A stretch of 64,000 nt of DNA from Veillonellales bacterium (lineage in GTDB: Bacteria; Bacillota; Negativicutes; JAAYSF01), in the NCBI GenBank assembly GCA_039680175.1, contig JBDKTO010000043.1:24339-88338 (forward strand), in the 5' to 3' direction. The stretch's first letter is position 1, and each line of letters starts with the position of its first letter. This document shows positions 52,891 through 61,559 of this stretch, piece after piece. The notes under the pieces were generated by a model, which was given only the letters and a program-made list of their open reading frames with translations, was not told where the DNA came from and did not search any database. The position numbers were made by a program, and so were the translations under genes.

Positions 52891-53886
52891 TCACTTGCCG
52901 CCCGCCAAATCGCTAAGCTTGCTTAACTCGCTACGCTGCCCCAATACAACCATGATATCGCCGGCCATGATAATTTCATCGGCCTGGGGGTTGGTTATCA
53001 ATCGTTCCCCCCGTTTTACCGCCACTACGATAGAATCAAACTGCCGCTTGATTCCACTGTTGGCGAAGCTTTTGCCAACGAGCGGTGAATTGTCCCCAAT
53101 CTGCATTTCTGCAATATCCATATGCAATTCCTGATTATAAAATACATTTTCCACAAAATCCATAATCACCGGTCTGGTCATTGCCGATACCATCCTTCTG
53201 CCGCCCATGACCGAAGGAAAAACCACAACATCGGCTCCGGCCCGATGAAGCTTTTCTTCCGCTTCCGGTCGATCAGCCCGGGCCACAATATGAATATCCG
53301 GATTAAAACTTTTCGCGGTCAACGCCACATAAACATTATCGGCGTCATGAGACAAAGCCGTGATAATTCCTCTGGCCCGCGCGACTCCTACTGACTGCAG
53401 CACTTCATCCAAGGTAGCATCGCCGTTCACTGCCAGCACTTTTTGTTCCACTAATTGAGCGAAGATGGCCGGATCCTTCTCAACAACGACAAACTTTTCT
53501 TGTTCGTGCTGCAGCCGTTCAACAACATTGGAACCAACCTTGCCGGCCCCGCAAACGATAATGTGTTTTTCCATACTGGCAATATGTCGAAGCATATCGT
53601 GCCTCCCTAAAATATCTTTGAGTTGTCCTTCAACCGTCATGCTGACAATCAGCGTCAAAGTATAATACGCCATCCCAAAGCCGAGTACAATCAAGCAAAT
53701 AGTGAATATCCGGCCGGCCTGAGTATGGGGAATAATATCACCGTAACCGACAGTAGATATGGTTACAATGGTTAAATACAATGCATCAAAAAAAGGCAAA
53801 TTTTCCAAAATCATAAAACCGGTAATACCGGCGATTAAAATGACCAACAGCAAAGCCGTGGATATTTTGAGCCGGGTTAGCAGCAT
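52891..53886 (-). CDS. Potassium channel with TrkA (RCK) regulatory domain
   Basis: A 331-residue protein of the two-helix MthK/Kch type. Helix 1 is at about residues 8-28, and the pore loop carries the selectivity filter TVGYGD (44-50 area) before helix 2. The Rossmann RCK_N domain follows (GAGKVGSNV at about 112-120), then RCK_C (about 245-325). A ligand such as NAD(H), Ca2+ or a nucleotide usually gates these channels. It starts at ATG behind GAGGTGA. It sits just upstream of niaR, perhaps co-transcribed; both genes run on the minus strand, with niaR starting 30 bases later. Confidence 0.93.
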   Translation of the reverse strand: MLLTRLKISTALLLVILIAGITGFMILENLPFFDALYLTIVTISTVGYGDIIPHTQAGRIFTICLIVLGFGMAYYTLTLIVSMTVEGQLKDILGRHDMLRHIASMEKHIIVCGAGKVGSNVVERLQHEQEKFVVVEKDPAIFAQLVEQKVLAVNGDATLDEVLQSVGVARARGIITALSHDADNVYVALTAKSFNPDIHIVARADRPEAEEKLHRAGADVVVFPSVMGGRRMVSAMTRPVIMDFVENVFYNQELHMDIAEMQIGDNSPLVGKSFANSGIKRQFDSIVVAVKRGERLITNPQADEIIMAGDIMVVLGQRSELSKLSDLAGGK

Positions 53887-54045
53887 TCTCTCACCTCAAA
53901 ACCAGCATCCTATATTTTCCCTTGCTAATCCTTGGGGGTGGCCGATCTGTCAAGGATTTCCCTACTCCTTTTCGAGCAGGAAAATCCTTCTCTAATGTTG
54001 AAATATTTACTATATTCCATATTATTCGCTAAGGAGGCTTTTGTA

Positions 54046-54687
54046 ATGAGTGAATTCACAGATTGGCACAACGATCTCTTAGGTGCCAAGGTAGTAGAGG
54101 CTTTGAAAAAAAATAATTTTACCGCCTCGTATGTGAAAACCCGTAAAGAAGCACTGGAAAAGCTGCTTGCACTAATCCCTCAGGCTGCCACAATTGGTAT
54201 TGCCGGTTCCTGGACAATCAAAGAAATCGGACTGGATACCGCCCTGGAAAAGCGGGGAAATACTGTATATAATCACAATAAGCCCGGCTTGACCAAGGAA
54301 GAATCCCTGGAGGTACGCCGCAAAGAACTTCTCAGTGATGTATTTCTAACCGGAACCAACGCCGTCACTCTGGACGGACAGCTGGTCAACGTGGACGGAG
54401 CCGGCAACCGGGTAGCTGCCATGACTTTCGGTCCCAAACAAGTATATGTCATTGTCGGTACTAATAAAATCGTCAAAGACCTGAATGAGGCTCAGCAGCA
54501 TATCAAACTGTACGCCGCACCGATTAACAATAAGCGCCTCAACTTGCCAAATCCCTGTGTAAAAACCGGCGAATGCATGAACTGTCAATCTCCCAGCCGG
54601 ATCTGCAACATCACAACCATTATGCATAAACGCCCAATGGCCATCCAAATCCATGTTGTAGTTGTCGGTGAGCAATTAGGCTTCTAA
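54046..54687 (+). CDS. LUD-domain protein (LutC/YkgG-like, DUF162)
   Basis: A 213-residue protein with the LUD domain (about residues 10-190, GSWTIKEIGLDTALEKRG, TGTNAVTLDGQLVNVDGAGNR as TGTNAVTLDGQL, FGPKQVYVIVGTNKIV). It ends with a Cys-rich stretch CVKTGECMNCQSPSRIC, a possible iron-sulfur or zinc site. Family members are linked to lactate oxidation (LutABC). No lutA or lutB lies here, so its role is unknown. The ATG at 54046 follows AAGGAGG; upstream extension is not coding-like. A hairpin-capable AAGGATTT/AAATCCTT pair (53955-53990 area) lies in the leader. It ends four bases into the convergent kinase gene. Confidence 0.85.
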   Translation: MSEFTDWHNDLLGAKVVEALKKNNFTASYVKTRKEALEKLLALIPQAATIGIAGSWTIKEIGLDTALEKRGNTVYNHNKPGLTKEESLEVRRKELLSDVFLTGTNAVTLDGQLVNVDGAGNRVAAMTFGPKQVYVIVGTNKIVKDLNEAQQHIKLYAAPINNKRLNLPNPCVKTGECMNCQSPSRICNITTIMHKRPMAIQIHVVVVGEQLGF

Positions 54688-56306
54688 CCGCCAGAAGCCG
54701 GAGCAGATGAAGCCGGTAAAAAATCAGCTATCCGGGGAAGTATAACCGAAACGGTCGTTCCTTTCCCGACATTGCTGTCAATTTTAATATCGCCGTCATG
54801 ACTGTTAATAATGCTGTAACAAATAGAAAGTCCCAGCCCTGTTCCATTTTCTTTTGTCGTATAAAAAGGCGTTCCCACTCGATTCAAAATTTCTTTCGGA
54901 ATCCCCATACCATTATCCTGAACCGTAACAGTTGCTGTGTCCGAGTCAACCGAAAGCGATACATGAATCTCTCCCTTTTCCCCCACGGCTTCAATGGCAT
55001 TGCGCACCAGATTAATCAGTACCTGTTTCACCTGGGATTCATTGCCGTTCACCCAGGCAGTCTGCTCCGTATAATAATCCAATATCGCATTTCTGGTTAC
55101 CGCCTGGCTTTCCATCAGCAATATCACATCGCTGATGGTTTTAGCCAGGTCAATTTTTACCATATGACTGGGATTGGACGGCCGGGCCAGCATCTGAAAT
55201 TCGCTGATCAGTTTTTCTATCCGCTCAATTTCTCCCGACATAACATTCAGATAACTCTGCTTCACCGGTTCTCCCTGTTTGCGCATGATGAGCTGAAGAA
55301 ACCCTTTTATTGAAGTTAACGGATTGCGAATCTCGTGAGCAATTCCCGCCGCCAGCTGATTTACGCAGGTCAGCCGTTCCAGGCGAAGGCTCTCCACTTC
55401 TGCTTGATGACATCGTGCATCCCGTAAAGCGCCATACAGCAAGAAAATCACCAGCAAGATAAGCGAAAAAATGATCATGTCGGTAAACGAGTCCCGCAGT
55501 ATGGCCGTATATAAATCATACTTTGGTACCGCCATAACGACCCGCCAGTCCGTATTGTTCACAGTCGTATATATGTATTTTTTCTCAATATCATCAACAA
55601 CTGGGTTATTGACAATTTCCCCCTTTTGGGGACTCATAAAGTCCATTCGCAGTTGTTGAACGCTATCATTTGCCCACGAACCGGACTTGTTCCGGGGAGA
55701 GTGAATCATTTGTATATATTTATCGAAGATAAATATATACTGCGGATCTGTCAGCGGCATGCTTCCCACCATCCGGGATATTTCCTGAATAGGCATTCCG
55801 GCAGCTAACACAGCTTTTGTCTCACCATGAGAATCCAGAATGGGCACCCGCAGGCTTACGTAAGCACCGGCAACTCCGTCTCCATCATAGACAATGCGGT
55901 TGGAAACAACGGGATTTCCTGCTACCGCCGCTGCAAAGCTTTCCCCGTCACGCACCTGACCGAAATGATGTTCCGGCGCTCCCTCAGCGATAAAATTCCC
56001 GTTCCTGTCAAAAACAACAGCATTAAAAAAGCCTAATAAATCAACCGTCCGTCGCAGTTCCCGATTAATATTTTCAGGGTCAAGACTAACTACCTCCGGA
56101 TCGGTTGCCATCAGCTGCAGCGCCACCAGCCGGCTGTCCAGGTATAGTTCCAATTGATTTGACACCAAGTTGGCCCCGTCCCGTTCTTGCATAACAACCG
56201 CTTGATATTTGGCGGTAAAATAATAACGCATCAATCCGGAAAAAAGTAAAAGAATAGCCATTACAATCAGCCATTTAGCCCATTTTGCAACATTAATCGA
56301 TAACAT
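54684..56306 (-). CDS. Sensor histidine kinase with extracytoplasmic dCache-like sensor
   Basis: A 540-residue protein. Transmembrane helix 1 (about residues 10-30) and helix 2 (about 275-295) flank a 240-residue sensor of the dCache type. HisKA follows with phospho-acceptor His324 in AAGIAHEIRNPLTSIKG, then HATPase_c with the N box (LINLVRNAIEAV), G1 (DNGMGIP) and G2 (GTGLGLSI). I chose ATG at 56306, which follows AGAAGGGGGAA. No response regulator is adjacent. Kinases of this build control nutrient responses or sporulation phosphorelays; the signal is unknown. It ends overlapping the LUD gene by four bases. Confidence 0.9.
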   Translation of the reverse strand: MLSINVAKWAKWLIVMAILLLFSGLMRYYFTAKYQAVVMQERDGANLVSNQLELYLDSRLVALQLMATDPEVVSLDPENINRELRRTVDLLGFFNAVVFDRNGNFIAEGAPEHHFGQVRDGESFAAAVAGNPVVSNRIVYDGDGVAGAYVSLRVPILDSHGETKAVLAAGMPIQEISRMVGSMPLTDPQYIFIFDKYIQMIHSPRNKSGSWANDSVQQLRMDFMSPQKGEIVNNPVVDDIEKKYIYTTVNNTDWRVVMAVPKYDLYTAILRDSFTDMIIFSLILLVIFLLYGALRDARCHQAEVESLRLERLTCVNQLAAGIAHEIRNPLTSIKGFLQLIMRKQGEPVKQSYLNVMSGEIERIEKLISEFQMLARPSNPSHMVKIDLAKTISDVILLMESQAVTRNAILDYYTEQTAWVNGNESQVKQVLINLVRNAIEAVGEKGEIHVSLSVDSDTATVTVQDNGMGIPKEILNRVGTPFYTTKENGTGLGLSICYSIINSHDGDIKIDSNVGKGTTVSVILPRIADFLPASSAPASGG

Positions 56307-56439
56307 GTAACTGCCATTCCCCCTTCTCCTTGACATAATTCGCCAACAGCAGACTGATTCCTGCCTTACCGGGAGATCCGGAACAGAATACAAAAAACGA
56401 GCGTCCGGATATTATCCAAACACTCGCATATTCAGAAGC

Positions 56440-56480
56440 GGCGGGCGATGACAGGATCGAACTGACGACATCCCTGCTTG
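56440..56480 (-). pseudogene. tRNA-Val 3'-end fragment (possible attachment-site remnant)
   Basis: These 41 bases match the 3' half of the tRNA-Val at 57315-57390 (acceptor 3' strand, T arm, variable loop and part of the anticodon arm) with two substitutions and one inserted base. The orientation is the same. The upstream half of the tRNA is absent, so it is a fragment, not a gene. Confidence 0.8.
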
Positions 56481-56573
56481 CTTCTAAGTTAGTCACACGT
56501 TAAAATTACATAGAGAAGTAAACCGTTACCTCAACTCTACAAAATATAATTTCTAGCCATTAAGTTAAATTTT

Positions 56574-57068
56574 CTACAATTTCCACCAAAGAGTTTCCCC
56601 GCGTTTGTCTTTTTTGAAGCCACTACGCTCTAAAATCTTTTGAGAAGCCAAACCTTCTAAATCAGTTTCTGCAATTACACTTGTAACACAATTTTGTTTT
56701 AATGCCCACTCACACATTGCTTTTACTGCCTCTGTCATATATCCGTTGTGCTCAAATTCTTTACCTAAACCATAGCCAATCTCAACTTCACCGTTTTCAT
56801 TAGGAACATCTTTAAAATCCGCTGAACCCACTACAACCCTATCATTCTTGCGAACTAAGAAAAAAAAGCTATGCCATACGTAATTGTTAGGGTCTTTCTG
56901 GTTTTTTTCATACTGACCCTTTACTATTTCAAGAAAAAAGCCTTTCATTGCTTCTGCCTTATAGGAACAATTTAATACCTTTTCAAGAGTAGTAATATCT
57001 TCAATCCATAATCTTAATTGGTTGGGGTTTAATGGAATAAGCTCTAAACGTTCAGTCTGTATTATCAT
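56574..57068 (-). CDS. GNAT N-acetyltransferase (RimJ/RimL-like)
   Basis: A 164-residue GNAT-fold protein beginning IIQTERLELIPL. The acetyl-CoA site region is EIGYGLGKEFEHNGYMTEAVKAM (as EIGYGLGKEF and GYMTEAVKAM), where the RimJ/RimL-like GYGL...G[YF]MTEA pattern is visible. The substrate is unknown; relatives acetylate ribosomal protein N-termini or small molecules. It starts at ATG behind GGAGGTAA. The gene is noticeably more A/T-rich than its surroundings and lies alone between a full tRNA-Val and a tRNA-Val fragment, so it was probably acquired by insertion. Confidence 0.88.
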   Translation of the reverse strand: MIIQTERLELIPLNPNQLRLWIEDITTLEKVLNCSYKAEAMKGFFLEIVKGQYEKNQKDPNNYVWHSFFFLVRKNDRVVVGSADFKDVPNENGEVEIGYGLGKEFEHNGYMTEAVKAMCEWALKQNCVTSVIAETDLEGLASQKILERSGFKKDKRGETLWWKL

Positions 57069-57314
57069 TTGTTACCTCCACTAGATAATAAAAAAGCTTT
57101 ATACCGAAACGAATTATAAGGCATGTTAGCAGTATCCGATAATAAAGTTTTTATAAAAGCATTTTTGATAGTTTAGAATACGTCCGCCAACTTACATCAG
57201 AAAATAAAAATAGCTCATCCGCCGTTAACGGACAAGCCAACATCTATAGCGTTGCGGACAAAGTAACAAATCAGCCAGCTTGTGATATATCCGCAAGCCC
57301 GCGAAAAATCTAAA

Positions 57315-57390
<76 letters not shown>

Positions 57391-57455
57391 TTGGGGATGT
57401 GACTCCAAGATTCGGCAAAATTTGTTTAAAATTCCAGCAGAATCTACAGCCGAAT

Positions 57456-57530
57456 TGGTGACCCGTGCGGGAATCGAACCCGCGATACCGCCGTGAAAGG
57501 GCGGTGTCTTAACCGCTTGACCAACGGGCC
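57456..57530 (-). tRNA. tRNA-Glu(UUC), CCA encoded
   Basis: A 75-nt cloverleaf with acceptor GGCCCGT/ACGGGTC, anticodon loop CTTTCAC (anticodon TTC) and genomic CCA. Confidence 0.95.
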
Positions 57531-57537
57531 GAATAAA

Positions 57538-57613
57538 TGGCTCCTTGAGTAGGACTCGAACCTACGACCGATCGGTTAACAGCCGATTGCTCTACCAACT
57601 GAGCTATCAAGGA
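57538..57613 (-). tRNA. tRNA-Asn(GUU), CCA encoded
   Basis: A 76-nt cloverleaf with acceptor TCCTTGA/TCAAGGA, anticodon loop CTGTTAA (anticodon GTT), discriminator G and genomic CCA. It is the first gene of a three-tRNA operon (Asn, Glu, Val). Confidence 0.95.
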
Positions 57614-57625
57614 ACAACATAATGA

Positions 57626-57654
57626 ATTATACGGTATTATAAAAGAAAACGCAA
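57626..57654 (-). promoter_or_regulatory. Promoter of the Asn-Glu-Val tRNA operon
   Basis: On the minus strand TTGCGT (57649-57654), a 17-base spacer and TATAAT (57626-57631) lie 13 bases upstream of tRNA-Asn. Confidence 0.7.
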
Positions 57655-57673
57655 GAGGTAAACATAAATTATA

Positions 57674-59164
57674 TTATAATGTTACGCCATTTTTAAAAAT
57701 GGCAATTTCACGAAATCCTAAAATCTCCGATTTTGTCAGTTCTCCCGAGGCAACCCGGACAATGTGGTTCAGTAATTTCTCCATCGCCTGCTCCGGCGGA
57801 ATCCCGGCAAGCAAACTACCGGCATTAAAGTCCATCCAGCTGCTTTTGCGGGAAAAGATGTCATCATTGGTGGCAATTTTCACCGTAGGCACGACAGTTC
57901 CTAACGGAGTCCCCCGGCCGGTGGTGAACAGAACGATTTGGCATCCGGCTGCGGCTAAAGCCGTCGACGCCACCATATCGTTTCCCGGAGCACTTAATAA
58001 ATTCAGTCCATTGATTTGAACCGTATCGCCATAGGCCAGCACATCTACAACCGGGCTGATGCCCCCTTTTTGGGTACAGCCCAGGGACTTTTCCTCCAAA
58101 GTCGTAATGCCGCCTTTTTTATTGCCGGGTGAAGGATTTTCATAGATAGGCTGATTGTGGTCTTTAAAATACTGCTTAAAATCGTTAACGAGACCGACGG
58201 TCTTGCGAAAAACAGTTTCATCCACAGCCCGGTTCATCAAAATGGTTTCCGCACCAAACATTTCCGGAACTTCCGTCAGCACCGAACTGCCCCCCGCGGC
58301 AATTAACCGGTCGGATAACGCCCCCACCAGGGGATTGGCCGTTATCCCGGAAAAGCCGTCCGATCCGCCGCATTTTAAGCCAATGACCAACCGGGAAACC
58401 GGACAGTCTTCTCTCACGAAACGGGAGACATAAGCTGCAATTTCGCCTACCAGCCCGATTCCCGTTTCAATTTCATCCGCCACATCCTGGGCACTCAAAA
58501 ATTTGACCCGGTTTGCATCATATTCCCCTAAGGCTTGTTTAAATTCGCTGATATTGTTATTTTCACAGCCCAGCCCCAGCACCAGGACACCGCCGGCATT
58601 AGGATGATTGACCAGATCGGCGAGAATGCGCTGGGTATTTGCCTGATCCCGGCCTAACTGGGAACAGCCGTAAGGATGGGTGATTTCGTAAATTCCGTCA
58701 ATATTGCTGCAGCCGGCAAATCGTTTCACCGCACCGTCGGCAATGAGCCGGGCATTACGATTGACGCAGCTTACGGTCGGTATTACCCATATCTCATTTC
58801 TGGTGCCAACCCGCCCGTCCGGCCGGCGATACCCCTGAAAGAAGGGATCTCCGGCCGGCTGCTGTTCCTTGATCTTTGCCGGCTGATAATGATATTCCAG
58901 AATTTCGCCAAGATTCGTCTTGAGATTATGGGAATGAATCCAGTCGCCGATATGAATATCGGCCGCAGCATGACCGATAGCAAACCCATATTTGATGACA
59001 TTTTCGCCGGAAAAAATGTCTCTGATGGCTATTTTATGGCCTTTGCCAATATCTTGCCGGGCTTTTAGGACACCATTTTCAAAGAAAACCGCTTCACCTT
59101 CCCGGATATCCCGCAGCGCAACAGCCACATTATCCCGGAAATGAATTCTAAACAATGCTGCCAC
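57674..59164 (-). CDS. uxaA: Altronate dehydratase
   Basis: A 496-residue protein of full family length. An N-terminal SAF domain (residues 1-90, VAVALRDIREGEAV) is followed by the catalytic UxaA part with the metal and substrate motifs HPYGCSQLGRDQANT, LGLGCENNN and GLKCGGSDGFSG, plus EKSLGCTQKGG. It dehydrates D-altronate to 2-keto-3-deoxygluconate in galacturonate catabolism. The start is GTG behind GGAGAGG and lies two bases after the uxaB stop. It is the last gene of the operon, and I see no clear terminator before the tRNA promoter. Confidence 0.94.
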   Translation of the reverse strand: MAALFRIHFRDNVAVALRDIREGEAVFFENGVLKARQDIGKGHKIAIRDIFSGENVIKYGFAIGHAAADIHIGDWIHSHNLKTNLGEILEYHYQPAKIKEQQPAGDPFFQGYRRPDGRVGTRNEIWVIPTVSCVNRNARLIADGAVKRFAGCSNIDGIYEITHPYGCSQLGRDQANTQRILADLVNHPNAGGVLVLGLGCENNNISEFKQALGEYDANRVKFLSAQDVADEIETGIGLVGEIAAYVSRFVREDCPVSRLVIGLKCGGSDGFSGITANPLVGALSDRLIAAGGSSVLTEVPEMFGAETILMNRAVDETVFRKTVGLVNDFKQYFKDHNQPIYENPSPGNKKGGITTLEEKSLGCTQKGGISPVVDVLAYGDTVQINGLNLLSAPGNDMVASTALAAAGCQIVLFTTGRGTPLGTVVPTVKIATNDDIFSRKSSWMDFNAGSLLAGIPPEQAMEKLLNHIVRVASGELTKSEILGFREIAIFKNGVTL

Positions 59165-59166
59165 GA

Positions 59167-60696
59167 CTATTCCTCTCCGATCAACTGAGCAATAACCTTT
59201 TGGATGCCTTCGCTGGTGATTCGATACAAATAACCGCCGACTTTTTCTTGCAAACCGGGTACCTCATTCAAATCTCGGCCCCAGATGCTCCTATTGGCCA
59301 ACACTTGCCCGGTAAGCCTAGCTGCTCCGGCAGGGCTGCCGTCATACTCCGACCAGGCAGCGGCAAAGAAGCGCAGCACCAGCAAGTCATCCTGCATAAC
59401 GAAATCGTCTTTCTCCCGGGAGGCTTTCATCACCGAACCGTCAATGCTCCCCCGTTGATACACAGCAATCAAGGCCGCTAAGGAGAACGTCAGCTTTTCC
59501 GGCAGCGTATGATTGAGCTGCCGATACTCCAGGATAGAGGGTAAAACCCGTGCTTTAAATTTAGCAGAAGAATTCAGCAAAATACTCAGCAGGTAATGCC
59601 GGATATAGGGGTTTTGAAACCTTTCCACCACGGCGTTGGCAAATTCGGTGAGCATGGCTTTATCCAAGTCAATGGAGGGAATAATTTCATCATAGATAAT
59701 TTGTCTGACATACTTGCCCAGCACGGCATGATCCATCATCTCTCCCACCGTATCCAGTCCATAGAGAAACGCTGCCGGAACGGAAGAAGTATGAGCCCCG
59801 TTTAAAATACGAACCTTTCGCGTCCGGTAAGGCGTCATATCCTCCGTCCAAATTACATTCAAGCCAACTTTAGCAAAAGGAAGCTTTTCCGACAGTTCCC
59901 GCGGTCCTTCAATCACCCAGAGATGAAATAATTCACCTGTGTCCACAAGAGCATCCTCATACCCCAGCTGCTCGGTAATCCCGGTAATTTCATCTTTCGG
60001 ATAACCGGTAACGACCCGGTCCACCAACGTATTCAAAAATTGGTTATGACGTTTAATCCATTCCCGGAACTGCTGCGTCAAATCCCATTTTTCCGCCAGC
60101 TTCAAAACAGCGGCTTTCAGGTTATCTCCGTTGCGGTCAATCAGTTCGCAGGGAAGCATCACCATTCCTTTTGCCGGATCGCCGTTAAAATACCGGAAAC
60201 GATGATACAGATAAGCGGTTAATTTCCCGGGAAAAGAAACCGGCGGAGCATTGTTCAACTTATCATTTTCATCGTAAACAATTCCCGCTTCTGTTGTATT
60301 GGAAATTGCAAACTCAATGAAAGGATTTTCGGCGCATTGCAAATATTCCTGCCATTGGGTGTAGGGGTTGATTCCCCGGCTTATGGAACTGACAATTTCT
60401 TTTTGTTCTACCGGTTTCCCGTCCTGCAGGCCGCGCAGGATGAGGGTATACAAACCATCCTGCTCGTTAAGTCTGGCTGCCAGTCCTTCAGCAATAGGCT
60501 GTACCACTACCACCCGGCCGTTAAACAAACCCTGAGCATTTAATTGCTGAAACATCCAATCCACAAAGGCACGCAGAAAATTACCTTCGCCAAATTGAAT
60601 GACCCGCTCCAGCAATGTCGCCGCTATGGGTTGAACTTTCAGCTCCGGCGGAAAATGAAATTTGCTGCTTATTAACTCTCGCTTCAAAGTAGTCAT
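59167..60696 (-). CDS. uxaB: Tagaturonate reductase (altronate oxidoreductase)
   Basis: A 509-residue mannitol-dehydrogenase-family enzyme. The N-terminal nucleotide site is FGEGNFLRAFVDWM (about residues 35-50), and the catalytic region contains KVRILNGAHTSSVPAAF, with the Lys and His expected for this family. It reduces D-tagaturonate to D-altronate with NADH. The start follows GAGAGG. It is preceded by iolB (25-base gap) and followed immediately by uxaA. The uronate isomerase gene uxaC and the kdgK and kdgA genes are not in this window. Confidence 0.94.
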   Translation of the reverse strand: MTTLKRELISSKFHFPPELKVQPIAATLLERVIQFGEGNFLRAFVDWMFQQLNAQGLFNGRVVVVQPIAEGLAARLNEQDGLYTLILRGLQDGKPVEQKEIVSSISRGINPYTQWQEYLQCAENPFIEFAISNTTEAGIVYDENDKLNNAPPVSFPGKLTAYLYHRFRYFNGDPAKGMVMLPCELIDRNGDNLKAAVLKLAEKWDLTQQFREWIKRHNQFLNTLVDRVVTGYPKDEITGITEQLGYEDALVDTGELFHLWVIEGPRELSEKLPFAKVGLNVIWTEDMTPYRTRKVRILNGAHTSSVPAAFLYGLDTVGEMMDHAVLGKYVRQIIYDEIIPSIDLDKAMLTEFANAVVERFQNPYIRHYLLSILLNSSAKFKARVLPSILEYRQLNHTLPEKLTFSLAALIAVYQRGSIDGSVMKASREKDDFVMQDDLLVLRFFAAAWSEYDGSPAGAARLTGQVLANRSIWGRDLNEVPGLQEKVGGYLYRITSEGIQKVIAQLIGEE

Positions 60697-60721
60697 AGCA
60701 AGTTTCCTCTCAAAAAATTCA

Positions 60722-61543
60722 TTAATCTTTTAATAAGGGAGCAATATTTTGAATCCAGGCATGCTGAGGATCATCGCAAGGCTTCAATCCGCGGCCATCC
60801 GTTCCGGCCATAACCCACAGATAATACAGTTGATATCCGGGAGCGGCAGCAACAGGATGATACCCCAGAGGCAGCGCCACCGAATCACCGTCTTTAATCA
60901 TATAAGCTTCCCGCAGGGAAAAATCATCCGTGTACATGATCTGAACGCCGAACCCGGCACCTGGTTTAATCCTAAAATGATAAATTTCATCCATTTTTGT
61001 TTCAAACGGCGGATTTTGCGTATCATGCTTGTGGGATGGATAACTGGACCACTGGCCCGGATAGGCAAAAGTCTCGCCAACTATAATTTTATCCACTTTC
61101 CCTTCGGCGTTATCCACCACAATATCATGGACATCCCGCTTAAAGTTGAGAATACCGCGATGATTGATTACCACTTCGTCCGGCCGCACGGCAAAGGAAG
61201 CAAACTGCTTGTCTGCCACTGCCGCTACAACCGCTGCCGTCAAATCCTGGCCCTGAGTCTCAGTAACGGTATACCGGCTGTGAATCGGCACATAAACCGC
61301 TGCGGCCGGACCGGAAAATACATCTTTCCGTTTACCCAGATCCTCATATACTTCATTGCCTACTGTAATCCGGCAATTACCGGACAAAATGACCACGACC
61401 ACTTCCTCGCCCTGAGTTTCACCGGAGTATTTCTCTTTCGCTGCCAGGTTCAATAAACCCAGCCCCGTTAATGGCGTCTTCTCGCCAATTCCAAATATTT
61501 TCTGGTAACCTTTTTGTTGTTTTGCCGTTGCTAAATAACTCAT
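60722..61543 (-). CDS. iolB: 5-deoxy-glucuronate isomerase family protein (IolB-like)
   Basis: A 273-residue double cupin. Metal ligands are visible as HKH and E in SYPSHKHDTQNPPFETKMDE (His, His and Glu) with a late His in LPLGYHPVAAAPGY. Family members convert 5-deoxy-glucuronate in inositol breakdown. No other iol gene is present and the gene lies between a uronate-type TRAP system and uxaBA, so the protein may act on a related uronate. It starts at ATG behind AAGGAGG. The next gene, uxaB, follows 25 bases on. Confidence 0.88.
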   Translation of the reverse strand: MSYLATAKQQKGYQKIFGIGEKTPLTGLGLLNLAAKEKYSGETQGEEVVVVILSGNCRITVGNEVYEDLGKRKDVFSGPAAAVYVPIHSRYTVTETQGQDLTAAVVAAVADKQFASFAVRPDEVVINHRGILNFKRDVHDIVVDNAEGKVDKIIVGETFAYPGQWSSYPSHKHDTQNPPFETKMDEIYHFRIKPGAGFGVQIMYTDDFSLREAYMIKDGDSVALPLGYHPVAAAPGYQLYYLWVMAGTDGRGLKPCDDPQHAWIQNIAPLLKD

Positions 61544-61559
61544 TTCATTACCTCCTTGT

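Noticed and set aside
53932..54045. 38-codon N-terminal extension of the LUD-domain gene
   Set aside because: The ATG at 54046 has AAGGAGG at ideal distance and the extension covers a hairpin-forming leader.
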